Assembly (NCBI RefSeq): GCF_005869845.1
Contig: NZ_VAWF01000002.1
Span: 248,001-312,000, forward strand
Reading direction: 5' to 3'
Length of the DNA: 64,000 nt
From: Fodinibius saliphilus
GTDB lineage: Bacteria; Bacteroidota; Rhodothermia; Balneolales; Balneolaceae
Shown: positions 18,079 through 26,867 of the stretch, one piece after another
Position numbering within the stretch: the stretch's first letter is position 1
Layout: each line of letters begins with the position of its first letter
Position numbers and translations under genes: made by a program
Notes under the pieces: generated by a model
Told to the model about the DNA's origin: nothing
Database searches by the model: none
The model's input: the letters and a program-made list of their open reading frames with translations, nothing else

Positions 18079-19032
18079 TTATGCAGCCGGTCTTTCTTCT
18101 ATCAGCGTTTTTGCCGCTTTTATTAACCACTCCTTTTGTCGATCTCCCAGCGTAAATCGATAGGCGACCTTTCCTCGTTTATCTATTAGGATAAAAACGT
18201 TAGCATGGGCAATTGCTCCATCCTCACGCTTGCGACGCGGGATATTCAATTTATCCAATACCTCATTAACATACTTTTTATCACCGGTCAGAAGGTGTTG
18301 GTTGGGACCATTCAGTTCATAATGTTCGGCCGTCATCTTCAACATTTTAGGCGTATCCTTATCAGGATCCATTGTTATAGCCATAAGCTGTAATTGCTCT
18401 TTTCCTCCTATCTTCAACCTATTCATTACATCGTACGCCTGCTCCAATATCACCGGACATGTTTCTGAACAAGACGCATACACGGCTGTAACCATCACCA
18501 CTTGGTTACGATAATCTGTTAATGATATACTATCTTTATTCTGATTTATCAGTGTAAATTCTGGAGGACTGATAGCTGTTCTAATTTCTTTGGCCGGGAA
18601 AGGCAACTCTCCGCTTTCACCATCTGAATACAATGAGGGTAAAGTGGCTCCTACGAGCACAATGATAACAAAACCCGGTATAATATAGGGACCAGCTTTT
18701 TTGGGGTAGTTCTTAACCATTTCTGATATGGGCTTATACCAAAACCCAAAAATAAAAATACTTAATATCGTAGGCTGCACCAGGAACATGACTAAATAGA
18801 TGGACTCTATTTCTCCTGTGGCTGGGTTATATCCAAGGCACCATTTCTTAAATTCGCCCGCAAATGTTCCAAGGGTAGAATCCGAAACGGGTATTAAGGT
18901 AACTGTTACTACCAGAAGGGCTAAAAAAAATAGTACAGAAAGCATAAAAACCGGAAAACGCCATGAGGAAAAGAATGACTCAAGGCCAGTTAAAAAGTTT
19001 CGAAATCTATATTTTGTACTTTCTTTATTCAT
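18079..19032 (-). CDS. SCO1/SenC family copper chaperone with extra TM helices
   Basis: A 317-aa protein from the start at 19032 (MNKESTKYRF). The frame is open to 19098, but the extra 22 residues are not hydrophobic and look non-native. Two or three TM segments occupy about residues 20-140. A thioredoxin-like SCO domain follows with the copper motif CSETCP (CxxxC) and a distal His in the IAHANVF block. SCO proteins load or reduce the CuA site of subunit II. Position 84 bp after the subunit I gene fits maturation of that CuA centre. Fused N-terminal TM segments make it longer than a typical SCO. Confidence 0.85.
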   Translation of the reverse strand: MNKESTKYRFRNFLTGLESFFSSWRFPVFMLSVLFFLALLVVTVTLIPVSDSTLGTFAGEFKKWCLGYNPATGEIESIYLVMFLVQPTILSIFIFGFWYKPISEMVKNYPKKAGPYIIPGFVIIVLVGATLPSLYSDGESGELPFPAKEIRTAISPPEFTLINQNKDSISLTDYRNQVVMVTAVYASCSETCPVILEQAYDVMNRLKIGGKEQLQLMAITMDPDKDTPKMLKMTAEHYELNGPNQHLLTGDKKYVNEVLDKLNIPRRKREDGAIAHANVFILIDKRGKVAYRFTLGDRQKEWLIKAAKTLIEERPAA

Positions 19033-19116
19033 AGCAGTGCTTCTGTCAGCTATGGGAGCCGGCCCGGAGAAAAAACCACGGGCCAGCATCGAGTGCATAG
19101 CATATTATTACCGGTA

Positions 19117-20844
19117 TTATCGTACGAACCAGAGATCCGCAAGGGCTTTCCAGTTAGCAAAATAATAGACCGCAAACGTCAACAAGAATATGATGACCAC
19201 GGTTAGGGTACCGGGTGTTTTAATGTGTTCGTAATCTTTTCCTTCTTCTTCGTATCCTTTTTCAATAAGCTTATCTTTCATACGGGTAGAGTGCTCATCT
19301 TGCCAGCTCTTCATAGGTCGCCCTTCGTTAGAACGGCCAAAGAACACAGCTGCTACCGTTAAGCCTATAAATAATAACAGGCCTAAAAAGGCGATAATAC
19401 CGCCAACTCCTACCAGCCCCAGCATAACGTGAGCGATAGGATCAAAACCGGCACTCAGGATAGATCCTGAGAAATCAACGTCCCAGTGACGTCGTGGCAC
19501 TCCGTACGATCCTGCAAATGACATTCCCATTGACATCACTACAATGCCGCCTGCAAAAAGATACGGCTGAATGCGTGCAAGGCCTTTCAGGTAAAACTCC
19601 TTTTGAAAGATCAAGGGAACCAGGTAATAAGCCAGTCCCATAAATGCCAGTGATGTACCACCTACTACCGTCGCGTGGAAGTGACCGGGAATACGCAAGG
19701 TATTGTGTGCAATAATGTTAATTTGCTCAGTACCCAGAGTTACGCCGGTTATACCGCCAATAAATCCAAAGATGATGATAGACAACATTACGGCAGAGAA
19801 TCCAGGATCTTTCCATGGCAATTTTGTAAACCATCCGAAAATTCCTTTGGTAAAACCTTTACGTCGTTGCGCAACCTCCAGTGAAGCAGGAACAGTATAT
19901 CCGTGAATCATGGAAGCAAGAACAGCAAGGTACATCGCATAAGAAGTGTTCCAGATTTTCCATCCGGGACCAACACCGGGGTCTACCAGTAAGTGGTGAG
20001 CAGAAGCCAGGTTAATAAACAATATGTATAACAGGAATGCTCCTCGACATACGGTTTCATTTAATGGCTTTGCACCAGTGGTCATAGTACCCATGAAGTA
20101 CCAAACGGCAACCATAGCACAAACATTAATCTGCTGTGACATATGACCGAGTCCCCACCAAAGTAACCGGTACAAGCCAGGATCTACTGGACCAGTCCAG
20201 CCCATGGACCATAAAAAGGTAGGAATTAGTGCAGCTGCACCATGTGCCAAGGCAAGTACAGCAATAATTGCAGCAGCTAATGCACCAAATGTAACCAAGG
20301 GCATTGATCCCTCGTAAGTTTTGTCTCGTTTGGCTATATAAAGGGTTGCAAAAAAGTTAAAGCAAACAATGAGTGACCCTACTGCAAAGAGTATGATACC
20401 CAGATAGAATAACGGGTGTGCTTTTAACGGTACATAAGAGGTCAAAAGAACATCTGCCTGGCCGGCTAAGATGATATAGTTTGTCATTAACGCACCTATC
20501 CCCATTAAGCCGAGTGATATCCAGCCTAATGTTTTTGAAAACAAACGGCTGTTCAAGAGCGTTGTGGAGGCAAAATAAAGGATCCCCATCTCCATGAAAA
20601 TGATCCAAAAAACCAACATGTTCACCCCATGCAGGGTAAGCATACGGTAGTAATATACGCTGTCCAATAAGTGAACAGCAGTCCATCGTGTTAGGGCCAG
20701 ACCAATAGCGGCAATGGCACCAACGAGAAGAAAGACAACGGCCAACACCGCATTAACCTTCGTAAAAAACTCTGCGTTACGAAAAACGCGAAGACCGGTT
20801 GTCTTACAGGTTCGAAATTTCGCTATAGCTTGTGTAGCATTCAT
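19117..20844 (-). CDS. Heme-copper oxidase superfamily subunit I, eNOR-type NO reductase candidate
   Basis: A 575-aa protein with about 12-14 TM helices. All six metal-ligand histidines are present: His72 (low-spin heme), His234 (helix VI), His283-His284 (helix VII), His388 and His390 (helix X). The Tyr that oxygen reductases crosslink to the helix VI His (His+4) is Gln238 here, in WWGLGHMSQQINV. Loss of the Tyr argues against O2 reduction and fits the eNOR group of NO reductases known from Rhodothermus, as recalled from the literature. Predicted reaction: 2 NO + 2 e- + 2 H+ -> N2O + H2O. It lies downstream of a CuA subunit II and next to SCO. An oxidase function cannot be excluded by sequence alone. 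Confidence 0.8.
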   Translation of the reverse strand: MNATQAIAKFRTCKTTGLRVFRNAEFFTKVNAVLAVVFLLVGAIAAIGLALTRWTAVHLLDSVYYYRMLTLHGVNMLVFWIIFMEMGILYFASTTLLNSRLFSKTLGWISLGLMGIGALMTNYIILAGQADVLLTSYVPLKAHPLFYLGIILFAVGSLIVCFNFFATLYIAKRDKTYEGSMPLVTFGALAAAIIAVLALAHGAAALIPTFLWSMGWTGPVDPGLYRLLWWGLGHMSQQINVCAMVAVWYFMGTMTTGAKPLNETVCRGAFLLYILFINLASAHHLLVDPGVGPGWKIWNTSYAMYLAVLASMIHGYTVPASLEVAQRRKGFTKGIFGWFTKLPWKDPGFSAVMLSIIIFGFIGGITGVTLGTEQINIIAHNTLRIPGHFHATVVGGTSLAFMGLAYYLVPLIFQKEFYLKGLARIQPYLFAGGIVVMSMGMSFAGSYGVPRRHWDVDFSGSILSAGFDPIAHVMLGLVGVGGIIAFLGLLLFIGLTVAAVFFGRSNEGRPMKSWQDEHSTRMKDKLIEKGYEEEGKDYEHIKTPGTLTVVIIFLLTFAVYYFANWKALADLWFVR

Positions 20845-20863
20845 ATTCTTGTATTATTTTTAG

Positions 20864-21388
20864 TTATTCGACTATGATTTTACCGGTCATCATATGGTGT
20901 CCGATTCCGCAAAACTCATTGCAGATAATTTCGAAATCACCGGTTGAGGTAGGTGTTATAGTAAGCACGTGATCGTAACCGGGCAGAATATGAAAGTTCA
21001 TATTCATAGGCAGCAGTGAGAAACCGTGCTGCAAATCCGGAGATGAAATGTGTATCCGGTACGTTTGCCCCTTCTTAAGTTTAAGAATTGGATACCATCG
21101 CCACATCTCTCCAACGAGATATGCATCTCCACCGGGAGAGGGTTCCACGATAGGAACGCCCTTTTCTTCTCCTACTTTGTTCGATTCGATAAATTGATCG
21201 GTACGATCCAGAAAAGCCGATGCTTCCACTTTATAGGATTCACCAGTACTGTTCTGCTTTCCTTTAAAGTGCCAGTACGGCATTGTTACAGACATGACTA
21301 AGCACCACGTCAGCGCCAAACCTACCCATAACCGCTCGGTACCAGTCGGTGCTTTAAACCAGTTTCCAACAGGACTAAAAATGCTCAT
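20864..21388 (-). CDS. CuA-containing subunit II of the NO-reductase/oxidase
   Basis: A 174-aa protein with one N-terminal TM helix (about 19-38) and a periplasmic cupredoxin domain. The CuA ligands are complete: His121 in LQHGFSL, then Cys156-x3-Cys160-x3-His164-x2-Met167 in CNEFCGIGHHMM. It would take electrons from a soluble donor such as azurin or cytochrome c and pass them to the low-spin heme of subunit I, 19 bp downstream. It is shorter than most CoxII proteins, like ba3-type subunit II. The CuA site distinguishes the complex from cNOR. Confidence 0.9.
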   Translation of the reverse strand: MSIFSPVGNWFKAPTGTERLWVGLALTWCLVMSVTMPYWHFKGKQNSTGESYKVEASAFLDRTDQFIESNKVGEEKGVPIVEPSPGGDAYLVGEMWRWYPILKLKKGQTYRIHISSPDLQHGFSLLPMNMNFHILPGYDHVLTITPTSTGDFEIICNEFCGIGHHMMTGKIIVE

Positions 21389-21423
21389 GATGTTAAATTA
21401 TTAGAGATTTATGAATATTATGA

Positions 21424-21573
21424 TCAGGGTAAAGTGGCATCACCCATTGAGATTAATTCTATGATTCCCCATAGGGTGTATGATATTGTTGGAACAGCCA
21501 GCCCAAGTGCCAGTAAAAGCCACATGTTGTCAAGAATGCGCTGTCCCAATGGTGTTGTTTTGTCTTCTTCCAT
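21424..21573 (-). CDS. Small single-TM subunit candidate (49 aa)
   Basis: A 49-codon frame that begins MEEDKTTPLGQRILDNMW and has one hydrophobic helix (LLLALGLAVPTISYTLWGII), ending GDATLP. It starts 5 bp after the upstream oxidase-like gene ends and stops 35 bp before subunit II, so it fills the gap in the operon exactly. Size and topology resemble small accessory subunits of ba3- and cbb3-type oxidases (CbaD, CcoQ). It is a likely small subunit of the NO-reductase complex. No family is recognised. Confidence 0.7.
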   Translation of the reverse strand: MEEDKTTPLGQRILDNMWLLLALGLAVPTISYTLWGIIELISMGDATLP

Positions 21574-21578
21574 GGTGA

Positions 21579-23021
21579 TTAAGGGTTTGATTGTAATGGT
21601 GAATTTTTTCTATTCATCCAGGCTTTTACTACGATCCATAGGAATAGCAATCCGCCGCAAGCAGCCAGCAAACCGCCAATAGTCATAAAGCCTAGTCCTG
21701 CAAATACTTCGATGGAATTAATTTGCTGTTCAGATCCAAATGCTTTTCTTGCCAAGCCATGAGCTCCTGCATATCCAAAACCGGCTGCAAAAATGGCTTG
21801 TCCCAGCCCAAACAGCAGAGGCTGTATCGCTGCAAGCTTTCTAAGTCTCCCTTTTGGAACCGGTACCCCATGGACCTCTAGCAAGAAATAGGTCACAGCC
21901 ATAAATGCTACGGTAATACCCCCAACAGCTGCATGGTAATGGGCAGGAACCATCGTATTTGAACCGCGTATCATGGCCCCTAAAATGAATCCGATGATGG
22001 TTAGCAACATACTTGTGACCAACCCTCCGAAATACGGATTTTTCAATAACCCTTTTGGCAGGTCGTTATTGAGTCGACCACGAACCAGTTTAGTAACAAT
22101 GATGCCTACAAAGATTGTGACTACGGGAAAGATCCCCCATTGCATAAACCGGGTGAATCCCCAGTGATATAACAGGTCAGCTGTCCCATTCATTGTCAAA
22201 AGGGGAGCAGCAAGCAGAGGCAAGGTATAAATGCCAAACAGTATGGCGGTTATCCGGTAAGAGATTGGATTTTTGTCAAGCAGCTTACCTAGTAAGATTA
22301 TCCATACCGAAAGCATCGCAGCCACATTCACAAACTGGAGCAAATGCCCTCCCCCCCAAATTGTCAGCTCAAAATAGGTTTGTCTTTCTAAACCTGTTGG
22401 AGTTACCAACCAGGAACTAAAAAAAGTTATCAAGCTGATTAATAGTATTACTGCAGCAGACCTTAGGCCGGGAATCGAAGAGGTTGGAAATATTAAATTA
22501 TCTTTTGCTGTTGTTTGATTTGAAGAAGGGAGAATACGTGTGTTAAAAACCGTACACGCTACCCCTGCAGCAAACAGTAATAGCCCTCCTATAAATAACG
22601 GATGGTCTAATACAGGAATATAATTTGAAAGGACGGGCTCAGCCGAGGGGACAAAGATTGAAGCCACCAACATACCAACCCCTGCAACTGCCAGCACATA
22701 TCCCATTGGCAATAAGCGATTTCCATTTTTTTGAGAAGGCACCAACACAAAAAGGCCACACAAAAAAGCGTAAATCCATATCAACAAAGCCAAATCGACA
22801 TGTACCACCAACCCTCTTTTTGCAAAAAGAGGGTCAGATATCAATTCACTAATAATAGGAGCCCGTCCTAAAACGATAATAATTGAGAAAAAACCGGAGA
22901 GCAACAACGTACCTATACTCATTAGTATCCATAGACGTGACTGTGCCTGTGAGTTCACCTCCACCCGGTTAAGCAACGATTCTACCGGCAAAACCAATAT
23001 TTTTTTAAGAGCAACCAACAT
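21579..23021 (-). CDS. Degenerate heme-copper oxidase subunit I paralogue
   Basis: A 480-aa protein with about 12 TM helices that aligns with subunit I downstream. It keeps His74 in the helix II position, His226 in WGGGHLLQFVNV and His361/His363 in the helix X block PAHYHAAVGG. The helix VII His-His pair, however, is replaced by Ala-Pro in LLAAPLLTM, and the Tyr/Gln position is Phe230. The low-spin heme and perhaps the high-spin heme could still bind, but the non-heme metal site lacks two of three ligands. It is the first gene of the NO-reductase operon, so it is probably a structural, electron-transfer or NO-binding partner rather than a second enzyme. Confidence 0.75.
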   Translation of the reverse strand: MLVALKKILVLPVESLLNRVEVNSQAQSRLWILMSIGTLLLSGFFSIIIVLGRAPIISELISDPLFAKRGLVVHVDLALLIWIYAFLCGLFVLVPSQKNGNRLLPMGYVLAVAGVGMLVASIFVPSAEPVLSNYIPVLDHPLFIGGLLLFAAGVACTVFNTRILPSSNQTTAKDNLIFPTSSIPGLRSAAVILLISLITFFSSWLVTPTGLERQTYFELTIWGGGHLLQFVNVAAMLSVWIILLGKLLDKNPISYRITAILFGIYTLPLLAAPLLTMNGTADLLYHWGFTRFMQWGIFPVVTIFVGIIVTKLVRGRLNNDLPKGLLKNPYFGGLVTSMLLTIIGFILGAMIRGSNTMVPAHYHAAVGGITVAFMAVTYFLLEVHGVPVPKGRLRKLAAIQPLLFGLGQAIFAAGFGYAGAHGLARKAFGSEQQINSIEVFAGLGFMTIGGLLAACGGLLFLWIVVKAWMNRKNSPLQSNP

Positions 23022-23039
23022 ATTTAAACTCCGATTTTC

Positions 23040-23092
23040 AATAGATGTCTATATCTATAATCGACATTTTTTAATAGATAAACAAGTCTATT
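23040..23092. promoter_or_regulatory. Two Rrf2-type operators in the NO-reductase/Rrf2 divergent promoter
   Basis: Site 1 (23040-23059) is AATAGA, spacer TGTCTATA, TCTATA, with one mismatch. Site 2 (23073-23092) is AATAGA, spacer TAAACAAG, TCTATT, perfect. Both have the same 6-8-6 geometry as the TTAAGA-N8-TCTTAA sites but different arms, so a different Rrf2 protein is likely. They lie 19-71 bp upstream of the first NO-reductase gene and 177-229 bp before the divergent Rrf2 gene. Confidence 0.55.
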
Positions 23093-23268
23093 GAAAGTAT
23101 TTTTTTATTATATTGTTAAAACATAATCACCAAGCATTACACATAGCTTTACATAAAGCTGATTGGTTTATTACACATATCCCTTATTTTGGGAATTAAA
23201 TTTCTATTTTAAGATAACCGACATCAGGAATCGGACTGAACAACTGATACTTTAAAACCTGATCACTT

Positions 23269-23721
23269 ATGCATTTACCTCAAACAGCTGAATATGCGTT
23301 ACGCGCAATGGCCTGTATTGCCCTCAAAAAAGACGGGCGTCCTGTATCATCAAATGTACTAGCACGAGCTACAGGAATACCCGGCCACTATTTATCAAAA
23401 ATATTACGCAAGATGGTGGAAGCAGACCTGGTAACCTCACAAAAAGGACACGGTGGTGGCTTCCGACTTGCCAAAGAACCAAGTGAAATTAAATTTAAAA
23501 GCATCTTGGCAACAGTAGATTATAAAATTGAACCCAACAGCTGTGTATTTGGCTGGGATGAATGCGATAGCGAAGACCCATGCCCACTCCATAACACCTG
23601 GAGTCAACTTAAAGACTCATTTCAGTGGTGGGCTGAAAACACAACCCTCCAGGATGTTATTGACAGACCAGGGGAAGCCGAGACACTTCTTGATCCCATG
23701 AATACCCCCTCTGGAGATTAA
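23269..23721 (+). CDS. Rrf2 family regulator, NsrR-like candidate
   Basis: A 150-aa regulator beginning MHLPQTAEYALRAMACIAL. The winged helix covers about 1-80 with a KGHGGGFRL wing. Cluster cysteines are in CVFGWDECDSEDPCPLH (C-x6-C-x5-C-x2-H). Divergent transcription from the NO-reductase operon and operators in the shared promoter suggest an NO-sensing, NsrR-like role. That function is inferred. Its sequence differs clearly from the two close paralogues at 8263 and 31304, in line with its distinct operator arms. Confidence 0.88.
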   Translation: MHLPQTAEYALRAMACIALKKDGRPVSSNVLARATGIPGHYLSKILRKMVEADLVTSQKGHGGGFRLAKEPSEIKFKSILATVDYKIEPNSCVFGWDECDSEDPCPLHNTWSQLKDSFQWWAENTTLQDVIDRPGEAETLLDPMNTPSGD

Positions 23722-23745
23722 GCTGCTTTCTACATCTAAACAGCC

Positions 23746-23770
23746 GGGCAAGCATCCTTACTGCTTGCCC
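23746..23770. terminator. Hairpin between convergent Rrf2 and porin genes
   Basis: GGGCAAGCA (23746-23754), loop TCCTTAC, TGCTTGCCC (23762-23770): a perfect 9-bp stem, 24 bp after the Rrf2 stop. No clear T-tract follows on the plus strand. It is likely a terminator shared by the two convergent genes. Confidence 0.55.
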
Positions 23771-23809
23771 AACTAACGCCTTTAACAGCGGGCTGCAGGA
23801 ATTTACACC

Positions 23810-25054
23810 TTACTTTATAAAGCCGGGTGTTACTGATAACATTATCCAACCCCAATGCTGGGTTGACTCGGCTGCGGGCACTCCTTTTAAAAGCTTCATT
23901 GAATCTTTCGAACTTAAGAGCGAATAGCCCATTTTTAGTGCTATATCTTCACTAAAAGTGTGTGTCAGATTAAAGTCGAATTCAGAGCCCAATCCTTTAT
24001 CCAAAGTAGCTATTGCTGCAACCTTCTCTGCAAGTGCAAAATTGTGGTACGTTAATGACAAGCTTGTCTTTTCATAGGCTGTATAAGTTGCTTTCACATA
24101 AATATCTTGAAGCCCTCCAAACTGGGTATCTCCGGGTACATTCAGGAAATAATCCATATTCCCATAAAACTTGTGGTTGGTAGCATACAACGTATTAAAT
24201 GCATTGCGTTGCGGATTACTATCATCAATACCTCCCCCGGACAGATAATCATATCCGGCTGTTAAGCCAAAGCTACCGAAGTTGTAACCCGCCTTTAATG
24301 CATACATCCAAGAAGAAATATCATTTCTAATATTATCATCCCCACTCTGCAAATACAGACTCCCTGTAACATTAACTGCATCTTTTTTATAAGCCAGGTG
24401 AGTTCCATATGTATACCTAAAGTTGGTAGCATCCGTAACTTGAAAGCCATCAGAAACTCCAATTACAGAAACCTTAAATGCATCCATCTTTTTATGCAGC
24501 CACAAATACGATAATACCTTATAGTTATTAATCGAATAGGTATTCCCAATAATATTTTGGGCTTCCTGGTTATAAGCAGCACCTAGATCCAACTTAAAGT
24601 TATTGTTATCAATTTTTACCACTAACGCATCGTGGCTACGGGCCTGTTGTGTCCAATTTACACTGCCTAATAGACGGTGATCATCATAAATAAGCTCCTG
24701 CCTTCCCAGCTTCAGATCCATTGCATCTGTAATCTTTAATTGAGCCCAAACTTCATGGATATTTACATTGGCATTATCTTGTAGCTGAGCAACTTCTCCC
24801 CAAACGCGAACATCCTGCCCCGATACTTTAATTTTATATAGATCTGTTTTGTAGTTAAGAGTTAAACGTGCCCGCTGTGACGTAAAGAATGCAGGATCAA
24901 CATCCGAAGTTTGTACAGTCCTATAACCATTCCTGTATTCCGTTCTCGGCCGCAACTCACCATCCAATGTCATCTGTGCCTGTACCAACGCCGGAATTGC
25001 AAATAATACACACGAAATAATTGTTAGTCGGCGAATAGCTTTATGAAATATCAT
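23810..25054 (-). CDS. Outer-membrane beta-barrel of alginate-export-like family
   Basis: A 414-aa protein with a Sec signal peptide (cleavage near VQAQ), then a beta-rich, aromatic-tipped barrel. The conserved patterns include LDGELRPRTEYRNGY at the N-terminus, FFTSQRARLTLNY, VWAQLKITDAMDLKLGRQEL and YDDHRLLG, typical of the Alginate_exp/DUF1302-like outer-membrane family. It probably forms a pore; the substrate is unknown. It lies in the same orientation after azurin and nirK, which suggests a link with anion (nitrite) passage, although this is only positional. The gap of 135 bp to azurin allows an independent promoter. Confidence 0.75.
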   Translation of the reverse strand: MIFHKAIRRLTIISCVLFAIPALVQAQMTLDGELRPRTEYRNGYRTVQTSDVDPAFFTSQRARLTLNYKTDLYKIKVSGQDVRVWGEVAQLQDNANVNIHEVWAQLKITDAMDLKLGRQELIYDDHRLLGSVNWTQQARSHDALVVKIDNNNFKLDLGAAYNQEAQNIIGNTYSINNYKVLSYLWLHKKMDAFKVSVIGVSDGFQVTDATNFRYTYGTHLAYKKDAVNVTGSLYLQSGDDNIRNDISSWMYALKAGYNFGSFGLTAGYDYLSGGGIDDSNPQRNAFNTLYATNHKFYGNMDYFLNVPGDTQFGGLQDIYVKATYTAYEKTSLSLTYHNFALAEKVAAIATLDKGLGSEFDFNLTHTFSEDIALKMGYSLLSSKDSMKLLKGVPAAESTQHWGWIMLSVTPGFIK

Positions 25055-25189
25055 TGCTAATAATTTTTAAAATCTTATATGATTAAAAGTTCAACCATTT
25101 TTTATTAAAACCGAAGAGAATTGCTTTGTGCAATCCTCTCCAGTCTTTAAGATGGAAACCCAGAGTTACGATAAACTAGGTTGCCTTTT

Positions 25190-25654
25190 TTACTTAACCG
25201 TCAGTACTCCTTTCATTCCACCCATGTAGTGCCCGGGGAAACTGCAGATGTACTCATAGTCGCCAGACTCTTCAGGAGCCGTAAAGGTGACTTCTACTGT
25301 TTCGCCGCCACCGGCCAAACCTGTGTAAGCAATGATCTGATCCTTCATATCCGCATCTGTAGGGATATATTCATTGCCTGATGCTTTGGCCGAAGCACGA
25401 GCAACAGCTGTAACATCAGCATCTGCTGCCAAGAGTACGAAGTTATGAGCCATTGCTGTTTTCGGGAAGTCACTAATAGTAGTGAGCTTAACCGTAATTT
25501 TTTGCCCTGGCTGAGCTTCAATATTTGTTACCGTAAACTTCATCTGGTTCGTACCATCCATTTCGATAACCTTCGGTGCTGTATCATTAGCCATTACGAC
25601 TTGCGCCATAAACATGACCAGCAGTACGGGTAATATTCGCTTTATCGTTTTCAT
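25190..25654 (-). CDS. Azurin-type blue copper protein
   Basis: A 154-aa secreted cupredoxin with a signal peptide ending VVMAND. The type 1 copper ligands are the His in MAHNFVLL and the Cys, His and Met in YICSFPGHYMGGMKG, which is the azurin arrangement. It carries single electrons in the periplasm, probably to NirK and possibly to the CuA subunit of the NO reductase. It lies 35 bp after nirK and likely shares its transcript. Length and motifs are typical. Confidence 0.93.
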   Translation of the reverse strand: MKTIKRILPVLLVMFMAQVVMANDTAPKVIEMDGTNQMKFTVTNIEAQPGQKITVKLTTISDFPKTAMAHNFVLLAADADVTAVARASAKASGNEYIPTDADMKDQIIAYTGLAGGGETVEVTFTAPEESGDYEYICSFPGHYMGGMKGVLTVK

Positions 25655-25689
25655 AGTCCTAGTATTTCTTAATTGGAATTCGTTATTAA

Positions 25690-26826
25690 TTAGGTAATGT
25701 CCGGATCGAAGATATCAGCTTCTTTAGCACCCTCTACATTAATGATGCCGAGCATACCTTTCTTCGCTACACGTGTAAGCGCGTGATCTACCATCTTAAC
25801 TGGTCCGGGTACCGGGAAGTCCATCTCAAAAATTCCGCAGCTTCCTGGAGGCACTTGACAAGTCTGAACGTAACGCTCTGGTTCACTTGCAATAGCTCCT
25901 TCTCTCCAAGCCTTTGTAAATACATTACCAATGGGGTGGAAATTACTGGTTACGTTTGGTCCACCTGTTACAAGGTATACACGAGCGGTATCACCTTTCT
26001 TCACTGTAAGTGCACCATGACGATTTCCTGTAATCGCATACTTTTCACCATTCAGCACTACATAGGTTGGATCTTCAGCCTTCATTCTTTCGGTATCAAA
26101 ACCATGCAATCCTTTAGTCCCAGCTGCCTTGTCGGTATATATTTCGTTCTGTCCGAAATAAAACTCGTGGTCAACTTCTGGTAACCCCTCTTCAGGCTCT
26201 ACCAAAATCATTCCGTACATACCACTGCTGATATGATAATCCATACGGGGTACAGCACAGTGATAGATATATGCACCGGGGTACATCGCCTTAAACTTCA
26301 CCTTTTTCGATTGACCGGGAGGGCAAATAGTAGCATCTGCTGCACCACCCGGGCCATAACAAGCGTGGAAATCCACGTTGTGAATCATCGTATTATCAGT
26401 AAGATTCTTGTGGTTTAAAATGATGGTATCACCCCGGCGTACACGAAGCATTGGCCCTGGAACCTGCCCACCATACGTCAAATACTTGAACTTAACACCA
26501 TCTTCTATCTCTGCAACGACTTCTTTACTCTCCAATGTTATTTCGTGCGTTTTTGGAGTACGTCGCTTGATAGGAGCAGGAATATCCGTTGGATCTGCCG
26601 CTACTCTATTTACTTTAGGCAGAGAGAAAATAGATGTGGACGCCGGATCAGTACTACTTGGAGTTACTACATCATTCGCTTTCGATTTGAACGGAAATCC
26701 CATACTTGCCAAAAACCCACCGGAGAGTAATGCCGCACCAGTGTTTCTCAGAAATTTCTTTCGGGATTGCTTACCGTCTATATTAAGGTCTTTGTTTTCA
26801 ACCGTTTTATCGTTTTTCGTTTCCAT
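25690..26826 (-). CDS. nirK: Copper-containing nitrite reductase
   Basis: A 378-aa two-cupredoxin NirK that reduces nitrite to NO in the periplasm. TMIHNVDFHACYG carries a type 1 His, the catalytic Asp (D of NVDFH) and a type 2 His. IYHCAVPRMDYHISSGMYG carries a type 2 His and the type 1 Cys, His and Met. SNFHPIGNVF carries the second catalytic His. The N-terminus has an SRKKFLRNTGAALLSGG leader, a Tat-like motif with RK instead of RR. It is the first gene of a nirK-azurin(-porin) group and has an Rrf2-type half-match upstream and a large regulatory gap. All metal and catalytic residues are present. Confidence 0.96.
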   Translation of the reverse strand: METKNDKTVENKDLNIDGKQSRKKFLRNTGAALLSGGFLASMGFPFKSKANDVVTPSSTDPASTSIFSLPKVNRVAADPTDIPAPIKRRTPKTHEITLESKEVVAEIEDGVKFKYLTYGGQVPGPMLRVRRGDTIILNHKNLTDNTMIHNVDFHACYGPGGAADATICPPGQSKKVKFKAMYPGAYIYHCAVPRMDYHISSGMYGMILVEPEEGLPEVDHEFYFGQNEIYTDKAAGTKGLHGFDTERMKAEDPTYVVLNGEKYAITGNRHGALTVKKGDTARVYLVTGGPNVTSNFHPIGNVFTKAWREGAIASEPERYVQTCQVPPGSCGIFEMDFPVPGPVKMVDHALTRVAKKGMLGIINVEGAKEADIFDPDIT

Positions 26827-26867
26827 CTCACTCAGATTTTTTGATTTTTATTATAGAGTTAATTGTC

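Noticed and set aside
19033-19098. The upstream ATG of the SCO gene at 19098
   Set aside because: The extra 22 residues are not hydrophobic or conserved-looking; MNKESTK at 19032 leads directly to the first TM helix.
19117-20844. Annotating subunit I as a cytochrome c oxidase
   Set aside because: The crosslinked Tyr is Gln and the context is nirK, nosZ and an Rrf2 regulator; NO reduction is more likely.
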